Assembly: GCF_037126465.1 (NCBI RefSeq)
Contig: NC_088202.1
Location: 29,124,213 to 29,188,212, forward strand
Direction of reading: 5' to 3'
DNA: 64,000 bases
Source: Ornithodoros turicata
Lineage: Eukaryota > Arthropoda > Arachnida > Ixodida > Argasidae
The notes beneath the pieces are model-generated. The model ran no database searches. It saw nothing but the letters and a program-made list of their open reading frames with translations, and had not been told where the DNA came from. Of this stretch, positions 11,000 through 21,837 are shown in pieces. Position 1 is the first letter of the stretch, and each line of letters opens with the position of its first letter. The translations under genes and the position numbers were made by a program.

Positions 11000-13775
11000 A
11001 CTGCCCCTCGGAACTTTATCATGCTGGGGCAAGGTCCCCTCCAAGCAGTCTATCCAGCTGACGCTCAGGACGAACGTTTCGTGGGATATCCTAATGGTCG
11101 CGTGCTCAATGTGTAGACAACCTCTCGCTCGTCTAGATGCTCAAAACACACGACTGCTCTGGAGCATCTTTACTTGGCGACTGCTGCTCCTCCTTCGAGG
11201 ATGTACAAGACATTGGATATACATACATATGTTCGGGTGCCTCTTCTGAGTCACGCGGCGAACTGGCTTTTCCTCTTCGGGCTAAAGCGCGCGAGTACAA
11301 CGTTATGAGTACTTGGGTGTCATAATTAAAAGCTATCTAAAATTGGCTAGCAAACCTGTTCTCAAGCTATACTCGATGACCTTGGGTGTGGAAAGATAAT
11401 TTTCGATTTTGGGAGTGAACATAAAAAGGAAATAGCAGTAGCGTGTCATATGCGTCGCATGTTTCTCTCAGGGAAGTCACAGCTAGTGAGAGTACGTCAA
11501 TCAGCTACGTGTCTGTGAGAAACTTGCTTTTATTTCGTTGCATTTCTCCATATCGTGTTCATAGGATTGTCATTACCTTCACGTTATTGTCATAATATTA
11601 GTATAGGCTCAGTATATAGTAAAGGGGATAAGCCCATGAACGGAGAACCTGTTTCATGACCGTAACTGATCGCAGTTGTCTCGCGACGTAAAGCTTCGAA
11701 TTATTATTATTATGACAGTAGCTATCGGCGTTGCCTTCGCAAACAGCGAAGAATGGTTGTAGGAAACAATATCCCCGAAAAAAAAAAGGTCCGTACACCG
11801 AAACTTCCACACCGAAATGTCCCGTTCCCGCCCCAAAAATGTCCCCTACTGACCGCGTTATTCAGGCTACCAGCGGTATTCCTGCGGCTAATTTCAGAGT
11901 TAGCTAATTCCTAAAGTGCGAATGCCACGAGGAACTCCTCGTGTAGTGGCTCAAGTATAATTATTGCGGGACAGGGAAGAAAACATTTCCGCATCCGTTC
12001 TAACGAAACAAAATACAAGACTACAACAACACACGCACACGAAGACATGATGATGGCGTGGGGCTCATGCCGGCCAGCAGGCTGAAAAGATCACAGACGT
12101 TTTTACCAGATGTACGTTTTCTTGTATTTGCGTTCACGCTTTTCTGCTTTTCGTAACCGATTGTGCACCCCGATGCTTTGGAGAATTGTTTTTGCGTGAC
12201 AGTAAAATCCCGAGACGAGGGACGACGAAAGGCAAGGGATGAAAAATCGGCGTCCGATGAAACGGCGTTGGGTAAAATGCCCCAGTCGAAATGACGAAAT
12301 GAAAACCCAGTCACATTTCCCTAATGTATCAATTTCGCGTGTGACGTTGTCCCGGTCTACGTTCCTCAGTACGCTGTATTCCAAAGATAAAAATAATATA
12401 ACTACCATAATGCTACTGTATTCTCGTACTGTTGTGTCGACTGTATTTGCTTGGCTGGTTGGTTATGTGTATCAAGCGTAAAACAACATCATAGAAACAA
12501 AGCACAACAATAGGCTCGATTCATAACAACGGCGCCCTTCGCTGCGCATGACGAATCAACTTCGGTCTCCCAGTGCCACTGACAACTTCTATGACAGCGA
12601 AGCCTGTTAGGGGCGGAAAGCAGGCTGTTACAAAACAATTGTCAGTGTTAGGCGTGAATACTATTGCCCAGAGAGAAAATAATATAAGCCAATCCCCTTC
12701 CCCAGAGCACGCGCGTCTTTGTCTCGTTCCTTTTTCTTTCCAACTAGTTTCTTTTCTACATGTGGGGGAACTGAACGAAGAACCGGAACATGGAAGGAGG
12801 GGGCACCACGGTAAATGTTTATTATGTAGGCAAGGGGAAGGAGTGCTGTCGCATCCATTTTGCTACGAGGAATTGTTGTCGCACGATAACTATCTTGCAA
12901 TGCAAATGCAATTTCTTGGATTGAGCTCTGAAGTCTGTAGAAGGATCTTCCGTTTACTCCCATCGTCTCACGACAAACTGTGGGCAATCAGCGCCGCGTA
13001 ATGCGATGGAGACGACTGAAATAAACTAGTGAAATGACCACATTTCGTGGCAAAGATCACACTTCTCGTCTCACAACGCGATAACACGAATCGCAGCCAA
13101 ATAGAAAAAAAAAAGTTATCTACACCTACTAGTCACGGCCGCTACTATGCGGAATAAGGACAGGTTACATTAGCGTATAATCGCCGACTTCCCTCTGGCC
13201 TCCGTGTCTCTGGTTCCTCCTTCTTCAAGTATGCACCAGCTTGTCAGCGTCCTCTCTCTTTTATCAGTCATTCCCTATTTTACTTCGGTTATGCCATTCC
13301 TTTGATTCTTATTATTTTGTGTGCGCACTGTGAGTTGAACTTCTATGAAAAAATGGCTAGGAAGCAAGCGAGCTGGTGACTTCTAGTTTCAACAGAATTG
13401 GTAATTTCATAATTCATTTAAAGAAATCCTGTTTCTGTAAGCTGTATTGAGATAAAACTGCTACCGATCGGCACTGCTGACTGCAATTATTTAGTCCATT
13501 TTTTATGACGGCTGTTTGACCATTGTGCCATTTGAGATATATATTTTTATATATCTCAAATATATTTCATCTTGCATAGTCTTCGTCACACGCTACGCGC
13601 GCGGCAGCTACCACTGTGCTACTCAAAACACGAAAGCACGAAAATCAACTCGCCGTCTTGCACGACAGTTTCAAAAGACTTTTACGAGACAATCGTCCCT
13701 TCTACACAGGCATAAACACCGGGAACAATAGCATAGAGGAGAGCCCCAAGGTCAAAGTGTGCAGTCCCTAGCTGC
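11000..13775. other. Intergenic stretch, nothing recognised
   Basis: Only short overlapping frames occur here, for example 142 codons at 12573-13001 on plus and 108 codons on minus across the same bases. None shows domains or splice-consistent extensions. A short ATT run lies near 11701. Confidence 0.4.
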
Positions 13776-13783
13776 CCCACGCG

Positions 13784-14724
13784 CAGTGTTGTACGTATCG
13801 CCGTTACAAGTAACGCCGTTACAGTAATCGATACTTTTTCGGTATCGGAGTGCGTATCGGCGATACTTTTTAAAATCAGTATCGGGAAAGTATTTCCGTT
13901 ACAAATTTATGGTAACGCATCGTTATCGATACCGATACTTTTTCGTGCCCCACCCTTTCTTTACCGACCATATTTCTTACTCTTATTCATTCTCAATGGT
14001 CCGCCTAGCCCTCGACAATAAGCTTGTGGACACGCCCACGTGCTCCGTAACCGGAATTATGAAATTATACCAAACACGTGCTCACCGTTTTTCTTTGAAT
14101 CTGAAGGAAATAACCACGCTGTGTCCAACAAAAGAGTTGAGGTCAACGAACAGATTATGGCCTTCTTTGCTTATGCGCCAAGAAAACCTGAAGCATCATC
14201 ATCATCATCAACGAACAGAGGTCAAGATTTTGACAGTGCGCTCTGGATTCCAATGCTAAGCTGCCGTGTCGCACTGAGTCACGCTCACACATACTGTGGC
14301 ATTGTAAACTTCAGATAGGATCCCTGGGTCATTCGACTCCATGGTATGTGTGGGCCTGACACTAACGTAATTGTCACCCTGGCCTCTGTCAGCTGCCGGA
14401 GACACCACGGCTTGCAAGGATGACAGAAGACGATTTCAAGAACCAGCTATGGCTAAAAGTCAAGCATAACGTTTCCGAGCTACATACGAAATACGCTGTC
14501 TTTTCACTGCAAAACTGTTCACGTAAGCGATATTTGCATGTTGCACCATCTCCGTATTTCAAACAAAAGTATCGCCCAAAGTATCGCGTTACTTTTTTTT
14601 AGTAACGGTAGCGGTACTTCGTTACTTTACAAAAGAAGTATCGATATCGGTATTTCGATACTTTTTACTCAAGTAACGAGTATCGGTATCGCGATACCAT
14701 ATTTCGGTAACGGGTACAACACTG
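13784..14724. mobile_element. hAT-like non-autonomous element, 941 bp, 8-bp TSD CCCACGCG
   Basis: Inverted ends CAGTGTTGTAC...GTACAACACTG are flanked by the perfect 8-bp duplication CCCACGCG (13776-13783 and 14725-14732). Both subterminal regions (about 13795-13955 and 14570-14715) are arrays of GTATCGATAC/CGTTAC words. CAG-type ends with 8-bp duplications are hallmarks of the hAT superfamily. The centre (13960-14560) has open frames of about 60-116 codons without recognisable transposase motifs and a CAT run near 14195. Confidence 0.9.
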
Positions 14725-14835
14725 CCCACGCGTAACGGGGTCATCCACGGAAACCGCGATGGTGGCGCCCCGTCGTAGGAAGCCCGTAAGTACATTCAAG
14801 ATGGCTACCGTGAGACCGTAGCCTTAACACCGCAT

Positions 14836-15440
14836 TCGCATAAACCGGGTGTTAGCCATGAAAGGAACGCCGTCCACATGTTCTCGTGGAACAGACGAGG
14901 GAGCTAAACCTTACGTGTAACAGCACGGTACAATTATTGATATTTCTACACTGTTCATAGGAAGGAAGAAAAAAAAAACATTTGAGTATGTAGTACTCAC
15001 GATGAAGCGGTCTCCACAGCTGCAGCAGTGCCGCAATCGCATGACACCTGTCCGGCCGTACTGAAGCCGCTGACGCTCACTGTAATTTATTTTGTCGCGT
15101 GTCACGCTAATAACATAAGGGGCAAAAATGTCACTTCGGACATGCTGAGACGAACGCGAAAACTCAAAACACGGCAGACAAGTGCGAACGCTGCATCAGG
15201 AAGCAGCAAGCGATCGTTACAAAGTGTTCAAACGCGTCCTTCATCAGGGGAGTAGGAAAGCGCAAAAATGCAAATATAAGAATTCCAAATTAGCTTTTGT
15301 TAACACTGACGAACCTTACAAAAAATAGAAATATGATTTTCTACTATAAAGTTTCTTTCCGACCGCCCCCATACCTTTGTTTTGTAATCTTCATATACAT
15401 TATTACAAACCTATCCCGGTACCGAAACCGAAACTTCCCC
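14836..15440. other. Intergenic stretch, nothing recognised
   Basis: Only short open frames are present; no repeats or motifs were identified. Confidence 0.4.
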
Positions 15441-15446
15441 CAAACA

Positions 15447-15966
15447 TGTCAGCTGGTGGAGCTTGAACTGGCACCACTCCACTTTCCAGTTGCCACTCGC
15501 CCAGCTTGAACTGGCACCAGTTCATCTCCAGTTGCCACCAGCCCAGTTTGAACTGGCCCCACTCCACTTTCCAGTTACCACCAGCCCAACTTTAACTGGT
15601 TCCACTTCATGTCCAGTTGCCACCACCCCAGCTTGAACTGGTACCACTTCATGTCCAGTTGGCACCATCCCAGCCTGAACTGGTACCACTTCACTTTCCA
15701 GTTGCCAAAACCCCAGTTTGAACTGGTACCACTTCATGTCCACTTGCCACTCGCCCAGCTTGAACTGGTACCACTTCATGTCCAGTTACCACCAGCCCAG
15801 CTTGAACTGGTTCCACTTCATGTCCAGTTGCCAGCATCTCAGCTTGAACTGGTACCACTTTAGTTTCCAGTTGCCGCCAGTTTGGTCGTTCCAGTTCATG
15901 ACCAGTTGGAAGCAACTGCGAACAAACTAGTACCAGTTGACTTCCCAGTTCATTTTTTCGCCTGGG
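15447..15966. repeat. Minisatellite, 42-bp unit, about 11-12 copies
   Basis: The unit is approximately CCAGTTGCCACCAGCCCAGC followed by TTGAACTGGTACCACTTCATGT and is repeated with a few substitutions per copy. Because 42 is divisible by three, every frame stays open on both strands and gives artificial 14-residue-periodic peptides (KWYQFKLG-type on minus). The right edge (reverse complement CCCAGGCGAAAAAATGAAC) resembles the edges at 3685, 4418 and 6087, so the array is probably the terminal region of an element of the same family. Confidence 0.9.
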
Positions 15967-16299
15967 AAGACGCGACTCCTCTTGTCATGCCACATCCCAC
16001 GTATTTGCTAAGGTTTTTCCGAAGCTCTGCAGAACCTTGTGTGTGAGAACAGTATTACGGACTGGCACACTTTTGACTTGATATCGACATCTAAACTTAA
16101 CCACTGCCACAATTCACTGAACCCTTCTCTGCGCGAAACAATGCACTCAACTCATCCATTTTAATTCAGTTGCAGAAGGCTACCGATTATCGATTCAGGA
16201 GCACAATCTGCCCGGATCCCGGCGTCGGGAAAGTGGCGCCCCCATCGCCCGGCAGTGTTGCCGCAATAGCCCTCTCCCGCAATTACGGTAGGGTCGCTG

Positions 16300-16720
16300 C
16301 GGGAGAGTTGACCTTCACGTAGAGGTGTGTGGCTGTCCCGTGTCTGGGGAAAGGAGGATCCTGGTGGTTGAGCGGTCCCAGAGGTGTTTTTGATCCGTCG
16401 GGGCCCCTCTGGAAAAGCAACACACCACTTTGGCCTCTGCTTCCCATAGACGGGTGGTCCTGGAAGGCCCGGCCAGGACCATTCAGCCTAGTCGCCATCT
16501 CCCACGCTCATTTCTTTCTCGTTTGTGTTCTTCTCTCGCTTCTCATCTTTCCTTTTTCACCTTCATTGGCGGCGAGGGTCAACCTTGTGCGGTCTTTCTC
16601 TCCTCTGAAACCTGCACTAGGCTATAGTGCAGAGGTACGTGTTAGCGTGCTGGACACGTTCCCTTGGTTGGGCTCGATGGTGGGCGACACGCCTACTGCA
16701 CTGAATCTTGATACTCTTTT
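16300..16720 (+). promoter_or_regulatory. Probable LINE 5' untranslated region
   Basis: This GC-richer leader directly precedes the ORF1 start, with few in-frame ATGs. Its upstream limit is uncertain; composition changes at about 16200-16300. An internal RNA polymerase II promoter is usual for LINEs of this kind, but no specific motif is claimed. Confidence 0.45.
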
Positions 16721-17812
16721 ATGGAAACATCACAATCAAACAAATCTGATCGGCGCCTGAAAAGGAGCCGCACCGAGCGACAAACACTCAATATCACTGA
16801 CTTATCGCAAGAACCCCGGTTCCCCAAGTTTTTGATTGTTCAGCCAAGTGATGAAAACACCTCCTTGGCAAAAGTATCACCATTTCTCGTGGCAAAGGCT
16901 CTTGAGCAGGTAATGGGCAAATCCTATCAAGCGAAGAAATTGAGCTCAGGTTCCATCCAAGTGGAAGTACATACAAAGCAGCAAAGCGTAGCATTTCAGT
17001 CACTGAAAGAGATAGGAGACACACCAGTAACAGTCAGTAGACATCGTGCACTCAACATTGTAAAGGGTGTAATATCAGAGGGTGAACTGCTTTCCTGTTC
17101 GGAATCGGAAATTGAAGAGGGCATGAAAGATCAGGGAGTTGTGACAGCAAAAAGAATAGTCATACGGAGAGATGGCAAAGAGATCCAAACTAAACACATT
17201 GTACTCTCATTCAAGCTTCATTCACTACCCTCAAGTGTCAAAGCCGGCGACCGTAATTGTAACATGAGACCTTACGTTCCAAACCCAATGCCTTGCTTTA
17301 AGTGTCAGCGTTTTGGGCACAGTTCACAAGTCTGCCGTGGGAATTTCGTTTGCCCAAAATGTGACGGGAAGGACCATACTCCAGAAAGCTGCAGGAATGA
17401 GTTCCATTGTGCAAACTGTGAGGGAAACCATCCGGTGTACTCAAGGTCATGTCCCCGTTGGAATGACGAGAAAGAGATAATTAGAATCAAGACCGAGCAC
17501 AATCTCAAATATAAAGCTGCAAAGGCACAACTTGACTTTGCAAAGAAATGTAGTTTTTCCGACGTGGTGCGCAGGAAGGTGGCACCACCGAAGAGGTCTG
17601 TGGAGACTCAGACCTGTTTTCAGGTAACTGAGACTTTACTCCACACCCTCCAGCAGGATGTGGGAGACACGCAAGTGCCTCCCACGTTGCCAGTGGCCAA
17701 TCAAGAGACTGGCCACAACAGAGGAGCCACGACCTCGTCTAAGGTCGATGGCACACAATCTGTTTGGGACGGGAACTTAAAGGTCCCTTCAAGCACAGGT
17801 TCAAGGTCTTGA
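16721..17812 (+). CDS. LINE ORF1 (gag-like RNA-binding protein with three zinc knuckles)
   Basis: An intact 363-codon frame starts at the ATG at 16721. Residues about 35-165 look like the RRM-like half of Jockey/I-type ORF1 proteins. Three CCHC-type knuckles follow: C192-x2-C-x4-H-x4-C, C211-x2-C-x4-H-x4-C, and a variant at 230-244 (C-x2-C-x3-H-x6-C). The tail is basic. Such proteins bind the element's RNA and chaperone reverse transcription. Unusually, no endonuclease/reverse transcriptase ORF follows: after the TGA at 17810-17812 the sequence becomes unrelated AT-rich DNA. LINEs normally lose their 5' end, so a copy keeping 5' and ORF1 but not ORF2 suggests a deletion or rearrangement, or less likely an exapted gene. 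It is not known to match the ORF2 at 1-2470. Confidence 0.85.
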   Translation: METSQSNKSDRRLKRSRTERQTLNITDLSQEPRFPKFLIVQPSDENTSLAKVSPFLVAKALEQVMGKSYQAKKLSSGSIQVEVHTKQQSVAFQSLKEIGDTPVTVSRHRALNIVKGVISEGELLSCSESEIEEGMKDQGVVTAKRIVIRRDGKEIQTKHIVLSFKLHSLPSSVKAGDRNCNMRPYVPNPMPCFKCQRFGHSSQVCRGNFVCPKCDGKDHTPESCRNEFHCANCEGNHPVYSRSCPRWNDEKEIIRIKTEHNLKYKAAKAQLDFAKKCSFSDVVRRKVAPPKRSVETQTCFQVTETLLHTLQQDVGDTQVPPTLPVANQETGHNRGATTSSKVDGTQSVWDGNLKVPSSTGSRS

Positions 17813-17815
17813 GTA

Positions 17816-18650
17816 CAGTCGACTGCTCACTCATTCAATAAGCGGTAGACAAAGAAATACGGTGGAGTGAATTTCTTTTATTTACACACGTGTTGGATGT
17901 GACATAATAAATATGTAAACGATACACCTCATTTACCTTTTCAGTCTTTGAATTAGTAAGTCATAAGATCACATCGTCGTTAACTCGATTGCGATATTTT
18001 ACTTTTGTCAGGCTTTCTCTTTGTGTATAAACATTCACTACTAAAGACAAATGAACGATGATTTCATGGTTAGCTGCTCATCGTTATCGCATTAACATCA
18101 CAACTAGAAAACACATGACACCAGATAACTCATATGCCATTCACGCAAAGCAGTGCTCACTGTGTATATGACTTCTTGCCACATAGATAGCACATTCTGC
18201 CTTGTAAGGCCATGGAATATTGGAAACATCAGACGTCTATAGCCAGCAAGGAAACAAGGGTATAAGCTGTACTGTGTGAAGAGCTACAGGACCTTTACTT
18301 TCCCCCCTCCCACACACACACACATGACCAGGTTAGCGACGGCCATTGTTTTCGCGCAAAAAACAAACAAACTGCTTGCTGTTTCAACTAGCACGCGCTT
18401 CAGGCAAAGATGAAAAGTTAATGGAGAGGTGTTACACTGCTCTTAACCTCACCCTTTCGATACACCGGTATATGAATTGGTAAGACATTAGTGTGAACAC
18501 ATTATGATTGGGGAGAAAATGGGTGCTGAGGATCCGGTCATTGTTCCCGTGTCTTTCCGCTCACTCTACTCGTGCATTTTTGCCTGAATATCTCTAGAAC
18601 GTTTTCTGGTTCGTCTACGGGCTTCCGGGACCTTGATGCATTCTTTACAT
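17816..18650. other. Intergenic stretch downstream of ORF1 and of the receptor gene
   Basis: AT-rich, without recognisable genes. A short CA dinucleotide run occurs at about 18311-18325. No convincing polyadenylation signal for the receptor gene was identified. Confidence 0.4.
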
Positions 18651-18656
18651 TCATTT

Positions 18657-20441
18657 TCAATGTCTCATTTTCAATTTCCCACAAAATTGAAGAGCTTTCT
18701 CAGCCAAGAATATAGAACAACTTATCATCATCCCTGCAGCCCACAGCATGAAAACGGGCCTCAGGTCCTCCATATTCAGTGGCACTGCCAATTGATCCTC
18801 AGTAGGTCGACTGTCACCGAATTGGAGGTTTGCTCTGAACTTTGCCAGTCTCCTCCCACGGACGTATAGGCCAGACTCGATACTTTGGGTGACCAACTTT
18901 TTAACGGCTTTTACAATGGGTGAAGTGGCTATCTGCTGCGGCCCAACATTATACGGGTGGACAATTCCATCTAACTGCACGTACCCCATGCCACGCAACT
19001 GAGACTTCAACTTCTCTGTCGGGTGGATATGAGCTGCCAGTGTAAAGTAGGTGTCCTTGCCGTCGTTCTTCTCCTTTATGGTGCCGTCCGCGTTGAAACA
19101 ATAGTTTCCCGCAATAATTGGCCCACTGACGTGAGGCTTAGAATATTTGTCGTAGAATGAATCTCCTTGCTCCTCTAAAATACACAGCCTATAGCCTCGC
19201 TTCTGGAAAAGGTCTTCGGAGTATTTATCAATGCCTTTCTCCAAGGGCATGTTTCTCAGTAAGGAGGTCATAGAGCCTTGAAATCCTGTGGATAAAACAA
19301 GAAGTGCCAGGATCCAACCGGCCAATATGAGTCTGAAAACAGCCTGTCTAAGGTGCATTGTGGAATCTAGGACGCTTTGCTGCAGAAGACATCCAATGAA
19401 AACACCAGCTGTGGTCTGAAAGCTCCTGTCATTTCCGCGTTCGATTTTACAAAGACAGTACGTTACAATTACACACGCGAGAAAAGAGCCGGACATCGCA
19501 GCCCACACATGCCAATCAAATGGCAGCACCAGAACAAGTTCTCTTGGTATCGGGCCCGGCCTCTTGACAAAAAACGAAAATCCAGCGGTGTCAAAATACC
19601 CGAGAGTAATCGCATTTGGATGGCGAATCGATAGGTCGCGGTGCACACGGAGGACCGTGCCCTCATACCCTGATCCTACGTAGAAGTAATAAAATTTTGC
19701 ATTGAACTGAGTACTGATCTTGATCATGGACCACTTGATGTTCTTCGCCTGAAAGATGCTCAAGAATGTCTTCACGTCTGGGTGATCTACGTAAGCACCG
19801 GCCGGGAACAAAACGTACCTATGAGTTCCCCAGATAGGTGCAGAACGGAGAAGTGGACTTCGATAATCGGTGATATGCTTTACCGACCCCAGATTCATCA
19901 CGTACATGTTTCCTTTGTTTAGAAACACATAATACCAGCCATTGCGTGCGTCAAACTTCCCTCGGTCTTTCATTTTCCATCTTATTTTTCTTCCAGACGA
20001 CGTCTCGAAGAAACTGTGCAGCGGCAGCACAACCAATTTCCGTGCATGAAACGCCTTGTGGAACGGTCCGTGAGAACTCTTCCAGTCCGTATCACAGATG
20101 AGATGAATAACACTGCCGGTGACGTGGAGTGAGAATTCGTTGCGGTTGGTGTGACGAAAGTAATAGCCTGCCGCACGTGAGTTTGTCCAAACACTTAGTG
20201 GTTCATTGATAGACTTCAGAAAAGTTTCCACTGATGCCGTATGATTCTCCACGCAGCGAGAAGGGGCATTAACTGTCAATAGACTTTCACCTTCCAGAAA
20301 TAACTGCACAAATTTTAAGAAATCGTGAGATGACAGAACTCTGCCCCAAGTATCAGTAGTTTCTTCGGCTCTTTTCCCGAGGACGGAACAGATAAGGAAG
20401 AGAACTGAGACAATCATAACGGGTAGCATGGCGACGAGCAT
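18657..20441 (-). CDS. Divergent ionotropic receptor (iGluR-related chemoreceptor), single exon
   Basis: The 594-codon frame is uninterrupted; an in-frame TGA lies immediately before the ATG at 20441, fixing the start. Residues 1-22 form a signal peptide. Residues about 30-300 are an extracellular region with little iGluR similarity, then the classic ion-channel order follows. TM1 is at about 309-331 (preceded by LPFDWHVW), the pore loop at about 343-357, and the next helix at about 367-390 ending in LSTGFQGSMTSLL, equivalent to the SYTANLA gate region. The S2 ligand lobe is at about 400-558, and the last helix at about 563-582 is followed by a short cytoplasmic tail. Family knowledge: insect and tick IRs are ligand-gated cation channels of sensory neurons; divergent intronless members are often lineage-expanded taste receptors. 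The gate motif is strongly altered, so ligand and partners cannot be predicted. It is surrounded by mobile elements, with no second IR in the window. Confidence 0.9.
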   Translation of the reverse strand: MLVAMLPVMIVSVLFLICSVLGKRAEETTDTWGRVLSSHDFLKFVQLFLEGESLLTVNAPSRCVENHTASVETFLKSINEPLSVWTNSRAAGYYFRHTNRNEFSLHVTGSVIHLICDTDWKSSHGPFHKAFHARKLVVLPLHSFFETSSGRKIRWKMKDRGKFDARNGWYYVFLNKGNMYVMNLGSVKHITDYRSPLLRSAPIWGTHRYVLFPAGAYVDHPDVKTFLSIFQAKNIKWSMIKISTQFNAKFYYFYVGSGYEGTVLRVHRDLSIRHPNAITLGYFDTAGFSFFVKRPGPIPRELVLVLPFDWHVWAAMSGSFLACVIVTYCLCKIERGNDRSFQTTAGVFIGCLLQQSVLDSTMHLRQAVFRLILAGWILALLVLSTGFQGSMTSLLRNMPLEKGIDKYSEDLFQKRGYRLCILEEQGDSFYDKYSKPHVSGPIIAGNYCFNADGTIKEKNDGKDTYFTLAAHIHPTEKLKSQLRGMGYVQLDGIVHPYNVGPQQIATSPIVKAVKKLVTQSIESGLYVRGRRLAKFRANLQFGDSRPTEDQLAVPLNMEDLRPVFMLWAAGMMISCSIFLAEKALQFCGKLKMRH

Positions 20442-20483
20442 TCAAGAGTACGTGACTTACTGTAGCAGCACATCCGGGAGCCC

Positions 20484-20492
20484 CTTTTAAAG
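20484..20492 (-). promoter_or_regulatory. TATA-like box of the ionotropic receptor gene
   Basis: On the minus strand CTTTAAAAG lies about 45 bases before the receptor ATG, with GC-rich GGGGCTCC beside it. The spacing would give a very short leader. This is placed by position and sequence only. Confidence 0.35.
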
Positions 20493-20509
20493 GCTTCGTG
20501 AGGCACGCA

Positions 20510-21835
20510 GATGAGTATCGGTTGGAGTGTGTTGACGTGTGGAATCACATCGCGGCAGCGCATGTTGTTTGTCCGCCGTCGATTAATAAGTTTAATGTGA
20601 TCTATCGAACGAGAAGAAAAATGTATCAGCGGCGCTGTCTGTTGCTATACGAACTATGTATTTGAATTAAAAGCCCATAGGATCCATTTAGACAGTTACT
20701 GTACTGGTTGAATCAAGAAAGGCGTACCTGCTGTCTTGCTAGCATATTGAACGAAAGGGAAAGAAGAAGGAGAGATGTGCAGCCTTCTTTCTCTTCGATT
20801 GTTGTGGACATCCAGGGCGAAAGGGAAATAAGTGAGGCGAGTTCTTTGCGCAGTTTTGTTATCCGTTGGACAAGTGAAGTTATCGTAATTGGTAAAGGAA
20901 AAGAAGTTCATAACTGGAGGTTTTGCACCAGGAGACAGCTATGAGCGCACACCTCAGTGGTCGGTCTGTGGATTAATTGTGTGCACTTGAATGTGTGCAG
21001 AAACGTCGGTATATATGGTATAGCACATGTACTGTCCCTTAGGAAAATGAGTTTTGAATTTCTGCAAACATCCCTTGAGTTTCCTTTTTAGCTCAGCAGA
21101 ATGTCAATGCGAATTGATTTAGCTAAGAAAGAACTCAATAGAAATTCTATCGCACAATGCTCAATATGAAGACTCTGCAGAGCTACTATTCTTTTTCGGT
21201 TCAGCTCTATGCTAAATGGCTCAGAAAGAACTAGACAGAATTTTTATTGCACAATTATCTATACACACTGAATTCCACAATTACTATTGCGTTTCTGTTG
21301 AGCTTTAACAGTGTTCACAAAAATTTTGATGGAAATTCTATTGAAATTCTGTTGATTTGCCTCAGTATAGACTATAAACTTTGTGTGGAAACCCTCAGAA
21401 TTCCTATCGCTGGAGGTATTGACATACTACTGACAAGTGTTAGAATTACCACTGCGTACCTTTTGAAATTGTTTTGAGGTCCTGTTCTGTGACAGTGTAT
21501 TGATTTTTTTTTAATAAACCTGTGTTTAAAACAGGGCCGGTATACGGGTAGGGCGAGCAAGCCCTAAGGCCCCGCGCACAAAGCCGACAACTAAGAACGT
21601 TTCTTTTTTATTATATTTTATTTTTGTTTGTGTGGGGTACAGTCAGTCTCATGCGCAATTTTCAACTAAAATAGAAATAAAGAGAGGAGCATGTTCCCGT
21701 CGCGTGATAAGAAAAGAAAGAATAGCCCTTGTCGACTCCAATGTCTTCAACAACTTTATTTTCAAGATGATGACTGAGGCGTTTCATCACCAGGGGCGAT
21801 TCTATACCCCATTGCTGTTGGTAATGTGGTGAAAT
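20510..21835. other. Intergenic stretch with degenerate GAATT-rich repetition
   Basis: Between about 21045 and 21480 words such as GAATTCTATTG, CTCAGAAAGAACT and TTGAGCTT recur in degenerate form, as in an old subterminal array. No genes are recognised. Confidence 0.35.
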
Positions 21836-21837
21836 GG

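Larger units (their letters stand above)
7557..14823. mobile_element. TTAA-flanked inverted-repeat pair (possible piggyBac/Kolobok-type element, 7.3 kb)
   Basis: Left: TTAA at 7553-7556 followed by GGCTACGGTCCCAC. Right: the reverse complement of GGCTACGGTCTCAC followed by TTAA at 14824-14827. A four-base TTAA duplication is the known target of piggyBac and Kolobok transposons. The interior contains younger insertions (LTR element, foldback MITE, hAT-like element). No transposase was recognised in what remains, so this would be a non-autonomous or gutted copy. The two ends could instead be ends of two unrelated copies. Confidence 0.4.

Noticed and set aside
15522..15930. Overlapping open frames of 70-85 codons on both strands with a 14-residue period
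   Set aside because: They arise because the 42-bp minisatellite unit is a multiple of three; all frames stay open together, so they are not genes.
3685..15966. One 12-kb element bounded by the arrays at 3685 and 15966
   Set aside because: The edge motifs are similar, but the flanking bases show no duplication; more likely separate members of a family.
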